A stretch of DNA of 64,000 nucleotides from NCBI RefSeq assembly GCF_000003815.2, contig NC_049990.1, positions 19,635,258-19,699,257 on the forward strand, written 5' to 3'. The stretch is from Branchiostoma floridae (taxonomy: Eukaryota > Chordata > Leptocardii > Amphioxiformes > Branchiostomatidae). A program made the position numbers and the translations under genes. The notes beneath the pieces were generated by a model, which was given only the letters and a program-made list of their open reading frames with translations, was not told where the DNA came from and made no database searches. Below are positions 50,946 to 62,215 of this stretch, one piece after another. Positions within the stretch are counted from its first letter, which is position 1, and each line of letters starts with the position of its first letter.

Positions 50946-52984
50946 GCATGTGTATGTGTATAAATGCGAACCATGTACATGTGTGGCGGCCAGACCTGAT
51001 TGGTCAGTTCGTAATCGTATTCGTCTACCACGCATGCCTGGAATGTGGACGCGGTATAGCGGTAAGTTCGACGGTTGACTGAGGGAACAGACATCCAAGC
51101 CGCGTTGAGCTGTTTGTGTGTGTATGCTCAGTTATCTGCAGGTTTCCATGCTCCCATCGCAAATATCATCTGGAGGAATACACCGCGGGATTCTTTATTT
51201 TCTGGACCAACTTGTGATTTACAAGGATTAGCCGACACCTATTCTGGACACTTAGGCACGATCTACACACAGTTATTCCCGATATCGGCCAGCCTACAAC
51301 CATTCGCCGAAAGCTTTTTTTCATCGTCTAGATGGAACTGCTATATCGCCATTACGATATCGGGAAAATTTCTCCCGAAAGGTCCGGACCATTCGTACGA
51401 AAGCTTAGCAGGGGTCCCCGATAGCTTAGCAGGGGTCCCCGACAGCTTCCGCGCGCGTGTAGATGTGTCCCGACTTCGGGAGGGCTTATTAGCATACAAC
51501 GCGGGCTCATTAGGCTATACAGCTGTTTATGACTGCAAGCGCCACGGGTGTCCCGCGGCCAGCGTTCCAGATCCCTCCCGACACATCCACCGATATCGGT
51601 AAAAACTGTGTATAGATTGGGCCTTAGTGGATGCTACAACAACGGGTAAACTCAGGCGACACCATCGGCCAATTTGACAGGCACGGCACAAGGTAACTTC
51701 AATCTTCCCCTTGTACGTAGATGAGATCAAACTAAACGTTAACGTAACACCTACATCAGTTGGTTCTTTCCAATTTGTCAACGTGTAAGTTACCTAGAGA
51801 TTGTTGTTTGTGCCTTGTTTCTTTTGCATTCCTCAATGATATTTGAGAACAGGCTTGCCCTCGACTCTTCCTGTGTACAATAAGTAGGAACAGATGTGCG
51901 TAATTAGCCTGGATACCAGTCCCTCGCTCTATACTATAGCCCTTTCGCGGTAATGTATAATCCTTATGCCAGGGAAGGTCCAAGCCCCAGTCTCTATTTG
52001 CACTCAGAGGTAATGGCATCCAGTTTCTGATAACTATACCCGCGGAGTGCGAGAGATAATCAGGGCCCGCGTGCTGTGTTTGGCGGCGGGGCTAATCGGT
52101 TGCCGGCCCGAAGTGATTAGCGAGTATAGCACGGCGGTCTGGATACCAGGCTAGTGCGTAATGTGAGAAGGCAAGTATACGGAGATATCAGGGTTAACAT
52201 TTATCCGGATACTGTTCAAGGCCTTTTCCATGTGGTTCACGCCAAATGTCAGATACATGCATACATCGATTTTTCCGTGAATGTGTCATGGGCGTTTCCG
52301 TAGTCCAGACATTCGTTTCATTCAAAACCTTCTCATATCCGGGTATACCGGATACTGTTCAATTCAGAGCCGTTTCTTACTTTTGAACGGGATATTTTTG
52401 GTCAAAATAACCAAGAAATCCATGATGTATCCTGCTTACAGCCAAATATGACAAATATTTAAAAGTAAAACTATCCGAAAGCAATTTTTGACTCGGCCTG
52501 AATAGGCATGACTAGATACGTTCACTTCATCTTTTGCTAGAATTATTTGACGCTAAAAGTATATCAATATGGCAACATGACTGTATCAAAATAGCTAAAA
52601 GTAGAAATTGATAGATATCTAGTCACTGCCGTTTTCAGTGATCATAGGCCTCTATGTGTTGGATTATATATGACACTTATTGTGTCATTTTGGCATATGG
52701 AGGAAGGTGTTTACTCGTCTCTACATCAAACTTATTTTAGCCGTGTTTGTTTTTCAGCATCCTGCCATCTCGAGTGAAATAAGGCCAGTTGCAGTGGTAC
52801 ACCTGTGCGGCGCATCACCCTGTGTAACGTCCTTCATTCGGAACCTATCTATATATATGTAAACACGATTCAAAACCAGTACTATTTGTGTAAGAATTGT
52901 ATGTCAGACGTTTCGGAAGCTGGTCATTTTGGCCCCGAGACGATTTGAGGACGGTTCGGTCCCAGGTCTAGGACAGTTGTACAC

Positions 52985-53080
52985 CTGACTATAACCCTAA
53001 CTTCACGCTAACCCTCATTCTAACTTAAGCCTAACCCTAACCCTTACTCTAACCATAAACATAACCCAAATCGTCCTAGA
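52985..53080. repeat. Degenerate telomere-like CCCTAA stretch
   Basis: Repeated variants of CTAACCCT and TAACCCTAAC over about 90 bp inside the CACTA-like element. Units are imperfect, so this is an interstitial relic and not a chromosome end. Confidence 0.6.
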
Positions 53081-53699
53081 CCTGGTAGCTGAAACCTAGT
53101 GCAAATGGAATTGAGGGCCGAACTGTCGAGGTCAACCTGGTGCCTAACTTAAGCAATTCTATGCAATGATGTCATTATAAAATTAGAAGCTATTGAAGTT
53201 AAAGAAGAATGCATAATAGTTCAAATATGATTTCGCATTCCTTCTACATGGCTTCTACTCGCTGAATACGAGTTTTAAAATTATTTGTCTTATTCAAGTT
53301 ATTGGTTTTCTATTTGCTTCGACTGAATATTTTACTCAGATATATATTTACTTCCGGGGTATTACATTGATCTCCAGAACACTATAGTCAAGTTGTTGTG
53401 TACTTTCATTCCAATACTTAAAGGACGTAATATTTGAAATGTCCTGAGTATGAAGTTTTGTTACGCTTAAACGTCAAACTATTGAGACATGTATGATGTG
53501 CAATTCTCCTCTCATTTCAACTGATGAGTAAGCAATACAGTGAACAGACTTTTCCGTTTTAGTATCTTTGTTATTGTTCTTTTCTTTGACATTCATCTCT
53601 ATTCAATTTTCATATGATTTTAGGAGCACAAATGCTCCAAATACCTCCTGGCTCTCCGTTGCACGGGATATTCAAGAAACACGGGATATCCAGGTAGTA

Positions 53700-54375
53700 T
53701 CCAGGAACACAATTGCAGTATATACGGATCCGGATATGCCATGACGAAAAGTGTTCCTGTTTACGATGCAGGACATTCCTCCGTATACGATTGAATACAA
53801 CTCCGTATACGATACCAGAAATACAAAATATTCGGAAGAGATCTAGAAGTAAAACTGTACCATATACGGATCCGGATATACAGCTGCAAAACACGTTCCT
53901 ATTTACAAGGCAGGATATGTTTCCGTATACGTTTGAATAGAACACCATATACGGCACCGGAAATGTAAAATATATGGGTAATATACGGAAATAAAACTGT
54001 TGTATATACGGACCCGAATATGCCGCGACGAAACATGTTCCCATTTACAAGATAGGATATGTTCCCGTATACGCTTGAATCTAACTTCGTATACGTTCCC
54101 AGAAATGCAAAATATTTGGGTAATATACGGAAATAAATCTGTTGTATATACGAACCCGAATATGCCGCGACGAAACATGTTCCCGTTTACAAGATAGGAT
54201 ATGTTTCCGTATACGCTTGAATCTAACTTCGTATACGTTCCCAGAAATGCAAAATATTTGGGCCATATGCGGAAATACAACTGTGTTGTATATTCGGATC
54301 CGAATATGCTGCGACGAAACATGTTCCCGTTTACAAGACAGGATATGTTTCCGTATACGTAGGATATTCCTGTCA
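53700..54375. repeat. Tandem array of about 143-bp units at the right end of the CACTA-like element
   Basis: Four or five units, the last ones beginning near 54,004, 54,146 and 54,290, each with TATACGGACCCGAATATGCC, GCGACGAAACATGTTCCC and CCGTATACGCTTGAATC. Frames of 130-160 codons on the minus strand are translations of this repeat and are not genes. Confidence 0.85.
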
Positions 54376-54466
54376 GGAAACTCATTGATATCACCGGAAA
54401 CGTAATGAATTCGGAAATATTCTATACATGAAATGTCCGGAAATCGACCCCTTTCGCACAGTGCTA

Positions 54467-55248
54467 GTAGATCTAAACTGAGAGTGAGAAGCGTGCTTAC
54501 ACAACACGAAAAACCTATAGAGATCAACACACAGAAGAAAGAACTTTACAGACAAAAGGTATTCATGTAGTTACAGATACTTCATTGTGTCCTGAAACTA
54601 TTAAAAACTTCGTATGCGATAAATACTAAAATGGTGTTTGTTTTCATAATCATTATCAATTTGTCTTTTTAAAGTCTGTGGAAGAGTTTTGAGGTCGGAA
54701 ATGTCTATACAAATCTTCTTATCTTTGCACAAAATTTGATTAGTACAGCGCATTGCAAATAGGTGATTCACATAGACCTTTCTGTATATTCCTTTTCATT
54801 CTTAATATCGTTGAGTTCACGGTACACAAGCACTCCTAGCGATAATGATCGGAAATGCAGTTGCCATGTAACGTCTACAAGCTAAAAGGAAGATGATCTT
54901 TCACTAGAAGCCTGCCCTTTCTGCACGACATGTCATTTTCCATTTTCGTAAATTGATAATATCCCTCAAAGAAGTAGCACTTTGCACGCTGACTGTAAAA
55001 GGAAGGTGTGGTTTTGAGCTTAAAGCCAATGTGAAATGTACGACTCGCTGTCACTTGCTCATATTTAAACGTCATATAGTTGCTGCCTTACTACCTTGTA
55101 TTGCACATTGTGCTTTGTATATGTATAGTCTGTGTTACAGTTCGAAGAACGTACTTTTTAACGTCCGTTTTTTTAATCTTTGTCTTATAAACAAGACATG
55201 ATACAAAGAATTAGTCAAATACAATTTTTTAAGATTCGTTAAGTCACT
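54467..55248. other. Intergenic between the CACTA-like element and gene 3
   Basis: 780 bp holding the presumed gene 3 3' UTR at its right end. I see no other feature. Confidence 0.5.
55172..55177 (-). terminator. Candidate poly(A) signal ATTAAA of gene 3
   Basis: ATTAAA on the minus strand about 70 nt past the gene 3 stop. It is the commonest variant of AATAAA. The position fits, with no other support. Confidence 0.35.
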
Positions 55249-55612
55249 TTAAACCCAGTTCTCGTCCTCAGACTGGATACCCATCCTGCGACCGTGTCCA
55301 GGGTAGTATGACTCCATGTCGTCATCAACACCTGTCGTGCTGGTCACGTGATTCTCCACCAATCCGCACTCTTCTCTCCACACACCTTCAAGACCCGCGC
55401 AGTAGACCTTCACCTCATTGACGTCATCAAGGTCGTCATCATCATCCTGCCCGAACCAGGAGAAGCGAACCTTCTGGTTGGTCGTGACGTCATCTCGGTG
55501 ACAGAACTGGCTGTCTTCCCGCCAATCAGCGTAGAGCACGGCACATCTCAGCTTCCTCTGCAGCAGGGGACTCACGGGTACGTGCTGGGACAGGTGGCCG
55601 CTGTCGTAGTCA
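55249..55612 (-). CDS. Gene 3 exon 5: C-terminal region and stop
   Basis: 364 nt starting in phase 2 and ending DENWV plus stop. Encodes DYDSGHLSQHVPVSPLLQ, then KLRCAVLYADWRED, KVRFSWFGQ and a run of Asp residues. An unrecognised domain. Confidence 0.62.
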
Positions 55613-58600
55613 CTGGAAAGTTACAAAGTCTAGCAGTTGAAAGGATATCTGACTGGGCCGCAGTCAGATATTGAGTTAATCTCCAAAGCTATAATAGAAA
55701 CAATACGTCAAATTACAGGAGATGAGTACATGTTCTTTTAAATAGTTTTAAATTCAAAATTGAAATATATTATTATTACGCTAAGTTATCTTAAATGTTC
55801 TATCTAACGTTAATACTTTACTTAATAAAGAAATAATCATATAGACTCACAAATCTCCTTCAAACATGAACTGTTCCGAGCTGATCTCAGTGTCCGTCTT
55901 GTCTGTGACGTGTGGCGTGGATCCGATCACCTCTCGTGTAGCAGCGCTAAGCTCGTGCCGAACGGGACATGCCGTGATTGTGATCATGACTTCTGCTTCT
56001 GTGAAGTCAGCGTGCCGAGGACTTGTCTCTCCCCACCTGCTGATGACGTCATTTCCCGCGTTTTCTCCCTCAGCGGGATCTGGCAGATCGCAGGTGTTCA
56101 TGACGTCAGAGGTGACGTCACAGGTGATGCCATCCTTACAGAAGTGGTGATCCTTCTCGGCGTTCCCCTCGGAGACTTGGCCCCCTCCAAGAGGACACGC
56201 GGAAGGTGACTTCTCCTTTACGGCCGGCCCCTGGTCATCATCACACACGGTGACGTCATTTTAAGACGACACGTCTGCTTCGTTGTGGTCGGCCCTTTCC
56301 TTTGTGTTGGGCGGGCACTGTGGTGGGCACTGTGGTGTGCCTAGATAAAAAGGCAAAACAAGCTAAAGGCACATGTACACCGGCTTGCAAGTCAGTGAGC
56401 ACAGAAAACAGCAAGGACTACAAGTTTCGGTGCCTAGACAGACAGACAGACGGAGAGAGACTGACAAACAGACAGACAGACAACGTTGTCTACTTCATTG
56501 AAAACTTATCAAGAAACAAATCTTGACTCTGCATGCTATATCATTATATATAGACCCAGATTTCGGTACCCAAAAGTTTATTCTTTTCTCAAAGTTGTCC
56601 AGAATGGAAGTCATTGTCATACTCGTAACAAAATAAAAAGGCAAATGAAGCATAGTAACTCAAAAAATTCATTATGCATATGGCCTCACCAACATTTGAT
56701 CGCTCACCTCTCTTGTTCACAGCATCTCCCAACACCTCCTTGTTGTCCACTTCATCTACTGCGTCTCCAGACGTCTTCTTGCTCTCAGTGGAAGCTGCAC
56801 GGACGTCTTCCGCAGTGGACAGCGCCTTATCGCGCATCTTCACGGGGCCGGCAGCCGTCGGCGTCTCGTCCGAGACATCCCGTGGGCACTTGTTGGCGTC
56901 CCCGGTGGAGGCAGTCTCCTCGTTTGTTTCAGCAGGCCTACCAAACTGGGCGAAGACTTGCTGGTCTTTCTGATCACCCCTACTAGCCTCGCTTCCGGTT
57001 GAATCCCTGTCGGCCCTGCCGTTCTTTCCGAGAGGAAAGGCGGCGCTCCTGCACAGCACCCCGGCCGGGGTCTGTGGCGCCAGCGGTACCAGGTTCAGGC
57101 CTGTGTACTGACTGTTGACTGACGGGACGTACTGAACACCTTGCACAGGTGGTACTTCGGAAGGTGTATGCGTGGCTTCCGCCTTTTTGTGCTGATAAAT
57201 ATAAAAACAAAGGTGTTATATAGTTAAAGGAAGATGTACAATATAGCTATTCATAGTTCTATAGATTTTTAACTTAACTTTTGAACAAAATTTTACTTTT
57301 GACTACAGAAAGATAAAACATTTAGGCCATATGTATTTATCCGATGACATCCGCTATCTGTTTCGAAATACATAGACCATACTCTAAATCATACAAATTG
57401 GGAAAATATGTGCCGTATATTGCAAAATGGATGATAATTAAACAGAACACAAGAGTCAATTTCGATGTCCAAGAGGACGATGAAAAGTTGCATAAAAATG
57501 AAGAATCTGTTTTTCTTTATACCCTACTGTGTGTTGAGTCATTTGTTTAACGTTCCTGACCACTTAGATTTTATAACGAAGGCAATTTCTTTCTAAAACC
57601 TTTTGCACACGCTCGCATCGCATTTGATGCTCCCAGGGTAGTCATCCATATAATCGTATTCTTGGTCTATACAGGCCATGCACAAATGTTTCAAGATAGC
57701 GTCGTACCGAACGCCGTTCTAGAACGGGAAGTTTTGGTCAGTTAGCAACAATGGCGTTAGGTTTTGATTTGATGTGGCGTATTTTGAAATTACAGAAATT
57801 CTCACCTCATACAGCGCGGCAGTGACAAGAACGCCCGCCCCGATGAAGAGCCCCAGGTCCAGACCGCTCCAGTCCGCATGGCCGGTCTTGTACGGCATGT
57901 CCGGACGGAGGCAGTTCTGCTGGGAACCGCTAGGGTGCGGTGGGGAAGTGTGCACAAGTACCATACCTGGGTCGCAAGTGATTGAGAAATTAAGAATCGT
58001 CGAGAAAGGAATGAAAGGAATATGTAACGTCCAGTGGAATTGTACAAAGCTATCTTCTTTTCAATGTTCAAATCACTTTCTTTAAAATGAAGGCCCTGTG
58101 TGGTGTGTTTTGGTTCCGACTTGTTCTAATGGACAAAAAACAACAATAGACCAACAGACATGAACATTAAAGAAGAAAAATCTTGACGATTGAAACCGTG
58201 TCAGTATGTCATTTTACCAAGATAAAAAGAAAGCAATACATAGACGAATGTGGAGACTGGACACCACTGACGACGAAACAAAGTGCTAAGTAAACTTTAC
58301 CTACACTGCACTATCATCAACGCTGATAATTCCGTGTAAAATCCTATGATGTTTGATCACGTGGTGTGTTGTACAAAAGTACTCTCAAAGCAGAGGTTAG
58401 GCTCAAGCTTGTTTTGGACGTCTTCTTTTAGGCTTTCTGTTTTGACAAAATAGAAAGCCCGTTTAGAACGAATAAAACGAGTTTAAAACAAGTCGAAGCA
58501 TAACATCAGCTTGCAGAGTAGTATGAAACTACTCTATGAATGAAATGACTAGAGTTAGAAACACAGACGACATTTATCATTCCTTACCTGCGGCTGGTCT

Positions 58601-58672
58601 GGTGTATGTGGATACTGCAGTTCTGGGACAGACCCGCAAGGCGACGCCTAGCGCCGCTCGAGCGGTCTGCAT
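55249..58672 (-). CDS. Gene 3 (gene level): putative mitochondrial single-pass membrane protein with an in-frame stop
   Basis: Five exons with agreeing phases give 528 codons, with one internal TAA at codon 270. The N-terminus (MQTARAALGVALRVCPRT) is Arg-rich, lacks acidic residues and looks like a mitochondrial presequence. One hydrophobic helix follows at residues 64-81 (LDLGLFIGAGVLVTAALY). Then come a long polar, Glu/Lys/Asp-rich linker and a C-terminal part with KLRCAVLYADW, KVRFSWFG and an Asp-rich stretch, ending DENWV. I do not recognise the family. The layout loosely recalls mitochondrial proteins such as MGARP, but I see no clear sequence match. A candidate ATTAAA poly(A) signal lies at 55,172-55,177 on the minus strand. 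Confidence 0.65.
55851..56340 (-). CDS. Gene 3 exon 4, interrupted by an in-frame TAA
   Basis: 490 nt, phases 1 to 2, after a strong pyrimidine-rich acceptor TTTTTATCTAG. The frame reads GTPQCPPQCPPNTKERADHN, then meets TAA at 56,261-56,263, and continues open for over 400 nt to the donor. The AG at 56,230 lacks a pyrimidine tract and would be out of phase with exon 3, so splicing around the stop is not supported. Confidence 0.55.
56708..57191 (-). CDS. Gene 3 exon 3: polar linker
   Basis: 484 nt, phases 0 to 1, acceptor TTTATCAG, donor GTGAGC. Encodes HKKAEATHTPSEVPPVQG, then a Ser/Glu/Lys/Asp-rich low-complexity region ending DAVNKR. Confidence 0.65.
57806..57966 (-). CDS. Gene 3 exon 2: transmembrane helix
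   Basis: 161 nt, phases 1 to 0. Encodes NCLRPDMPYKTGHADWSG, then the hydrophobic helix and ALYE. Donor GTGAGA. Confidence 0.68.
58588..58672 (-). CDS. Gene 3 exon 1: presequence
   Basis: 85 nt from ATG at 58,672 to a GTAAGG donor, phase 1. It encodes MQTARAALGVALRVCPRT, then STYTRPAA. The context GAGAAGATGC is acceptable. Confidence 0.62.
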
Positions 58673-59938
58673 CTTCTCACTCACGGTACGTAGATACACA
58701 AACGTTTAGTTCAAGACTCTGACGTCTTGATTAATATAGTGAAAAAATACGAGTGTTTCTCACGGAAACTTCAACTATTCGTGGACAATTCTCAACCAAA
58801 ATCTCGCTTAAGCTGTCACAAGAGACGCTGATTTTGGTTCATGGCCTGGCAGAAAAAAGAAACACGTCTTGCTTCTGACCTGTTGCCACTGGTAAACAAC
58901 AACAAAACAGTTGCTACCTGGAACAACCGATTGCGAGGTTATTTCCGGTCAGTTTACGGACTTCCGGTGTTCTGGAACGCCACGGTGGTTACTGAAAGTG
59001 TTCGGTTACGGAGAAGGACAAAAGTCGGGGATAAACAATACTATTTATTTGTAAATACTATTTATTTGGCCCGAATGCTAATTGCACGAACTTTCTCTTT
59101 ACCTGGAACATTAACATAAAAGGGAACAACCGACTGTGAGGTCATTTCCGGTCAGTTTACGTACTTCTCGACAATAAAGTTGTTGATTTCTTTAGAACAA
59201 CAGTGGGGATTCCTTAGAGATGCTTGCTTTCAGTAGTAGTATTGCTTAACATTTCATATAAAATGACCATATGTTCGCGCCAATTTTTGCGACCTTAAAA
59301 GCACCGGGATTTTTTTGTTGTCTGCCTGTCTGCACCCTTGTTTCACCCGCGAAATTTAAACTACAGCGATTACTCTATTTTTTCCTTACCACAAAATCAA
59401 AACCGACCATATCCCCTTTTAAAGTACTAAGAGAAGATCTATGTGGAGAAGATCATGTAAAACTTAAATATTGCAAGACCATTGCAAAGCAATGTCAACC
59501 AGTGTCAGAAATACCGCACTTCAGGGCCTCACACTCACAGACGAACTAACTCTGAGGATTGGATCTTTCGTCTCGGGAGTTTGTTTGAAAAGAGCAAGAT
59601 CAAGCATTATAAAAGCCCTGTAGTCGAAGATCCATATGATAGGGCTGTGAAACGGAATGAACGCTATCATATGGGCAGTGACATAGTGGAAGATTCAGGT
59701 AGTAAGAAACATCTTGTACAGTCGTAGGGCCAAGGTTCGAACATTCATTTCGACTTCTTTCTTCCACAATAAAGTGTGTTGTTTTCTAAGATACCGCGCA
59801 AGCCGGTTCACCGTTTGATCCCGCTACATAAGTAAGTGTAAACAACTGCCTGCGGTATAACTAAATGACCTTTGACCTACGTAATGCTATCTACAGGGGT
59901 TTTCCAGCACAGCCACCTAAACATTTCTTGATTGTAAA
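58673..59938. other. Upstream flank of gene 3, divergent region
   Basis: Should hold the gene 3 promoter. A direct repeat, CCGATTGCGAGGTTATTTCC (58,928) against CCGACTGTGAGGTCATTTCC (59,129), each followed by GGTCAGTTTACG, suggests a local 200-bp duplication. Plus-strand frames here (58,841-59,727) have no recognisable similarity. Confidence 0.45.
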
Positions 59939-60193
59939 ATGACCGGCGGTTCTATGGCTTTTTTAAATGCACATAGATCGATTCCACAGTGTGATAGTCC
60001 ATTTCGTCGCCCTCGCGGTGAAAACAAGTACGGCAACACCCGGACTTCCGCTTTTTCTCATGACAATGTTTTCGGGCTCAATGATCAGTTTATCCCTACA
60101 GTCCGAAGACTAGATACGGATTTTACTGTAATCGGGCCTCAATTCTTGATTGTTAACAGTACTGGGGACATCACCGACCTTACAGAAGACTGA
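59939..60193 (+). CDS. Hypothetical small protein, 84 aa
   Basis: ATG to TGA frame encoding MTGGSMAFLNAHRSIPQCDS, then FRRPRGENKYGNTRTS, DQFIPTVRRLDTDFTVIGP and SNSTGD-like polar sequence ending TED. The composition is balanced and not repeat-derived, and the frame lies divergently 1.3 kb from gene 3. I recognise no family. An AG with a GTGAAT follows the stop, so it may be one exon of a longer transcript. Confidence 0.3.
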   Translation: MTGGSMAFLNAHRSIPQCDSPFRRPRGENKYGNTRTSAFSHDNVFGLNDQFIPTVRRLDTDFTVIGPQFLIVNSTGDITDLTED

Positions 60194-60440
60194 ACAGGTG
60201 AATATGAGTGAGCTTAACGATATTTTCTGTGTACAACAAGAACGTAACATTTGAATTGGTTTTCTAGCCTATTCTCAACAGATACTGTCGTCATTGTAGA
60301 AAATATCACAGTAGCTATTCATGCTAGCAGTTTACTGTTAGACGTACATGCAAAGATCGTAAAGATTAAAAGGGCAATTAAAACAAAAATGTTTCAAACC
60401 CTTGGTCGCGGGTACAACTGATATGCGCATTTTCGACCCA

Positions 60441-60748
60441 ATGTCTCCCTTAAGCTAAGGGCACAACCCGCCGTGCGTGCAAATACGTGCTGTCTACGTA
60501 CCAAAACGTGGGCAACCTTTAGGGATCCGTAGGTGGTATAAGTACCGCCTCCGTACGAAGTAGTGGGGAATCCGATGGATTTTCGAGCACGCAGACGCGC
60601 CGTAGAACGTTACGTGTAGCCAAAACTTTGTGTGCCTGCTCTTGCCAGTCGTAATACGTGTCAGACGTGGCCTTCAAAACAGAAAAAAAACAACGGACAA
60701 ATTGCACGTACGGCGGGTTGTGCCCCTAGCTTTATGGAGACAAACTGA
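60441..60748. mobile_element. Inverted-repeat MITE with GGGCACAACCCGCCGT ends
   Basis: Terminal inverted repeats of about 40 bp including AGGGCACAACCCGCCGTGC and its complement GTACGGCGGGTTGTGCCC. About 300 bp with no coding capacity. Confidence 0.7.
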
Positions 60749-61314
60749 GACGACAATATTGGCTGAATTTTTGTAGTTTTTTTTTTTTTCCTTAGATCTA
60801 TCATCATTCAGGTTGACGTGTCTGACACTGCCACGTCATCTCCGGACAGGGGAATTCCGTGACAGGTCGGTACGTTTTCACCACATTTCGGTTCTAATGT
60901 ATTTTTCTCTTTTTTTTTTTGCTATTAAATACTGTTATTTTCTTATATAAATACAATCCTATGTTATCTAGAGTATCTTTGATATTCAACCCTATCCAGA
61001 CAGGGCTTTTTCGTCAGCGGGGTTGGGGTGGGGGTTGACTCATTTAATATAATAGAGACCCTTCGAAATTTCAAAACGGCTTGATCACCGAATTCGCAGG
61101 GAATAATGTGCTTGTAACGTTTTATAATTCCTGAAATTTTGAGATAATTATGACGTAATATGACGTAATTATGACGTCATTTATTGATTTTTCTTGGCTA
61201 AAACTGGGAATTCTCATAATACCTTAATATATCACAATTATTAGCAATAAAGGTTTTTTTAAACAATTTGACGCCATATGTATGCTAATTTGATTACGCA
61301 TTTCTCTTTAGCAG

Positions 61315-61459
61315 CCCTACGTGCTTTTGAGAGAAGGACCCTATGCGACCATGGATATATTCACAGTAGCCACAGCCGTTACAGCTCTATGTGCAGTAGT
61401 TACCGTAGTCTATTTCGTCTCTCATCACCTGACTACACAATCGTCGTCTTGGCCCAAGG
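61315..61459 (+). CDS. Candidate first coding exon with signal-anchor N-terminus
   Basis: After a TTTCTCTTTAGCAG acceptor, an ATG at 61,351 sits in an ideal Kozak context (GCGACCATGG). The encoded start MDIFTVATAVTALCAVVTVV, then YFVSHHLTTQSSSWPK, looks like a signal anchor of an ER or Golgi enzyme (P450- or sulfotransferase-like layout). A GTTTGT donor-like site follows CCCAAG at about 61,459. No continuation was found before the microsatellites, so the gene is unproven. Confidence 0.35.
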
Positions 61460-61483
61460 TTTGTTGGAATTTTGAGAGAGACA

Positions 61484-61516
61484 GCCAGAGCCAGCCAGCC
61501 AGCCAGCCAGCCAACC

Positions 61517-61563
<47 letters not shown>

Positions 61564-61590
61564 GACAAAGACAGGCAGACACACACAGAT

Positions 61591-61640
<50 letters not shown>
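61484..61640. repeat. Compound microsatellite: CCAG, ACAG and GA runs
   Basis: CCAG repeats from about 61,491, then ACAG repeats to about 61,562, a short AGACA/CACA bridge, then a GA run from about 61,590 to 61,638. Several overlapping ORFs here are low-complexity artefacts. Confidence 0.95.
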
Positions 61641-61839
61641 TGCCACAAGTTTTACTTTATTTTATAGGACTAGATAAAGCCAGGTCACGCAGAGGCGGGA
61701 TCCTGTGGTGTATAGTTTTCAGCCAAATGCGCCACGTATAAAATTAAGTTAATATCATGTGACCTGATTTAACTTTTTGGACTTAATGATGTAACGTTAA
61801 TATTGCTTCGACTGTATTATGTTTGATTCTCTTCTTTCG

Positions 61840-62215
61840 GTTGGTCTTTTTACCTCCATAAAAATTGGAGGTATAGTTTTTGGTGTGTCTGTCTGTTTTT
61901 CTGTGTGTGTGTTTGTTTTTCCAGGTATTTGTGGTAAGTATAACTTTAGAACCTATTTATGGACTACAATGATATTTGGTATGTGGGTAGGGGTTGGGAA
62001 GACGAAGGTCAAGGTCAATTTTGGCCCCCCTATTGTGTGATCTTGGTACTGCAGAAGAACTTTAATTTTTTGTATCTTTTTACATTGACATGCTATGGTC
62101 TTGATTTTTGGTGGCAGATAGCATGTGATGTAAGGGAAAAGTGGTGTATGTATGGGCCCCCTAGCAACTTACTCTGGGACTGCAGGAGCCTTTTGTCAAA
62201 ATCTTCCAAGGAGCA
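61840..62215. repeat. Dispersed repeat with CCTCCAT terminus
   Basis: TTACCTCCATAAAAATTGGAGGTATAG, followed by TTTTTGGTGTGTCTGTCTG, recurs inverted at 40,261-40,310 and near 2,750-2,780, and related blocks at 1,010-1,170 and 44,575-44,830. It is an ancient dispersed repeat lacking ORFs. Confidence 0.45.

Larger units (their letters stand above)
49142..54463. mobile_element. Large CACTA/EnSpm-like non-autonomous element
   Basis: Terminal inverted repeats of about 30 bp (CACTGCGCGAAAGGGGTC at the left, its near complement GACCCCTTTCGCACAGTG at the right) flanked by a perfect CTA duplication (49,139-49,141 and 54,464-54,466). The CACTG end and 3-bp duplication fit the EnSpm/CACTA superfamily. 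The 5.3-kb interior has subterminal CCGGA and CGTATACG-type repeats and nested elements, but no frame I recognise as a transposase. Confidence 0.75.

Noticed and set aside
50283-51602. Plus-strand ORFs up to 175 codons inside the CACTA-like element, as a transposase
   Set aside because: No DDE-type or TNP2-like motifs, and the sequence includes nested palindromes and direct repeats. I cannot support a transposase.
53610-54530. Several 130-160-codon minus-strand ORFs
   Set aside because: They are translations of the 143-bp tandem units in the CACTA-like element and repeat the same peptides in several frames.
55348-56209. Plus-strand ORFs of about 100 codons
   Set aside because: Antisense to gene 3 exons 4 and 5, which join in phase on the minus strand.
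61321-61741. Ser/Leu-, Cys/Leu- and Arg/Glu-rich ORFs on both strands
   Set aside because: They arise from ACAG and GA microsatellites, apart from the first 36 codons of the plus-strand frame listed as a candidate exon.
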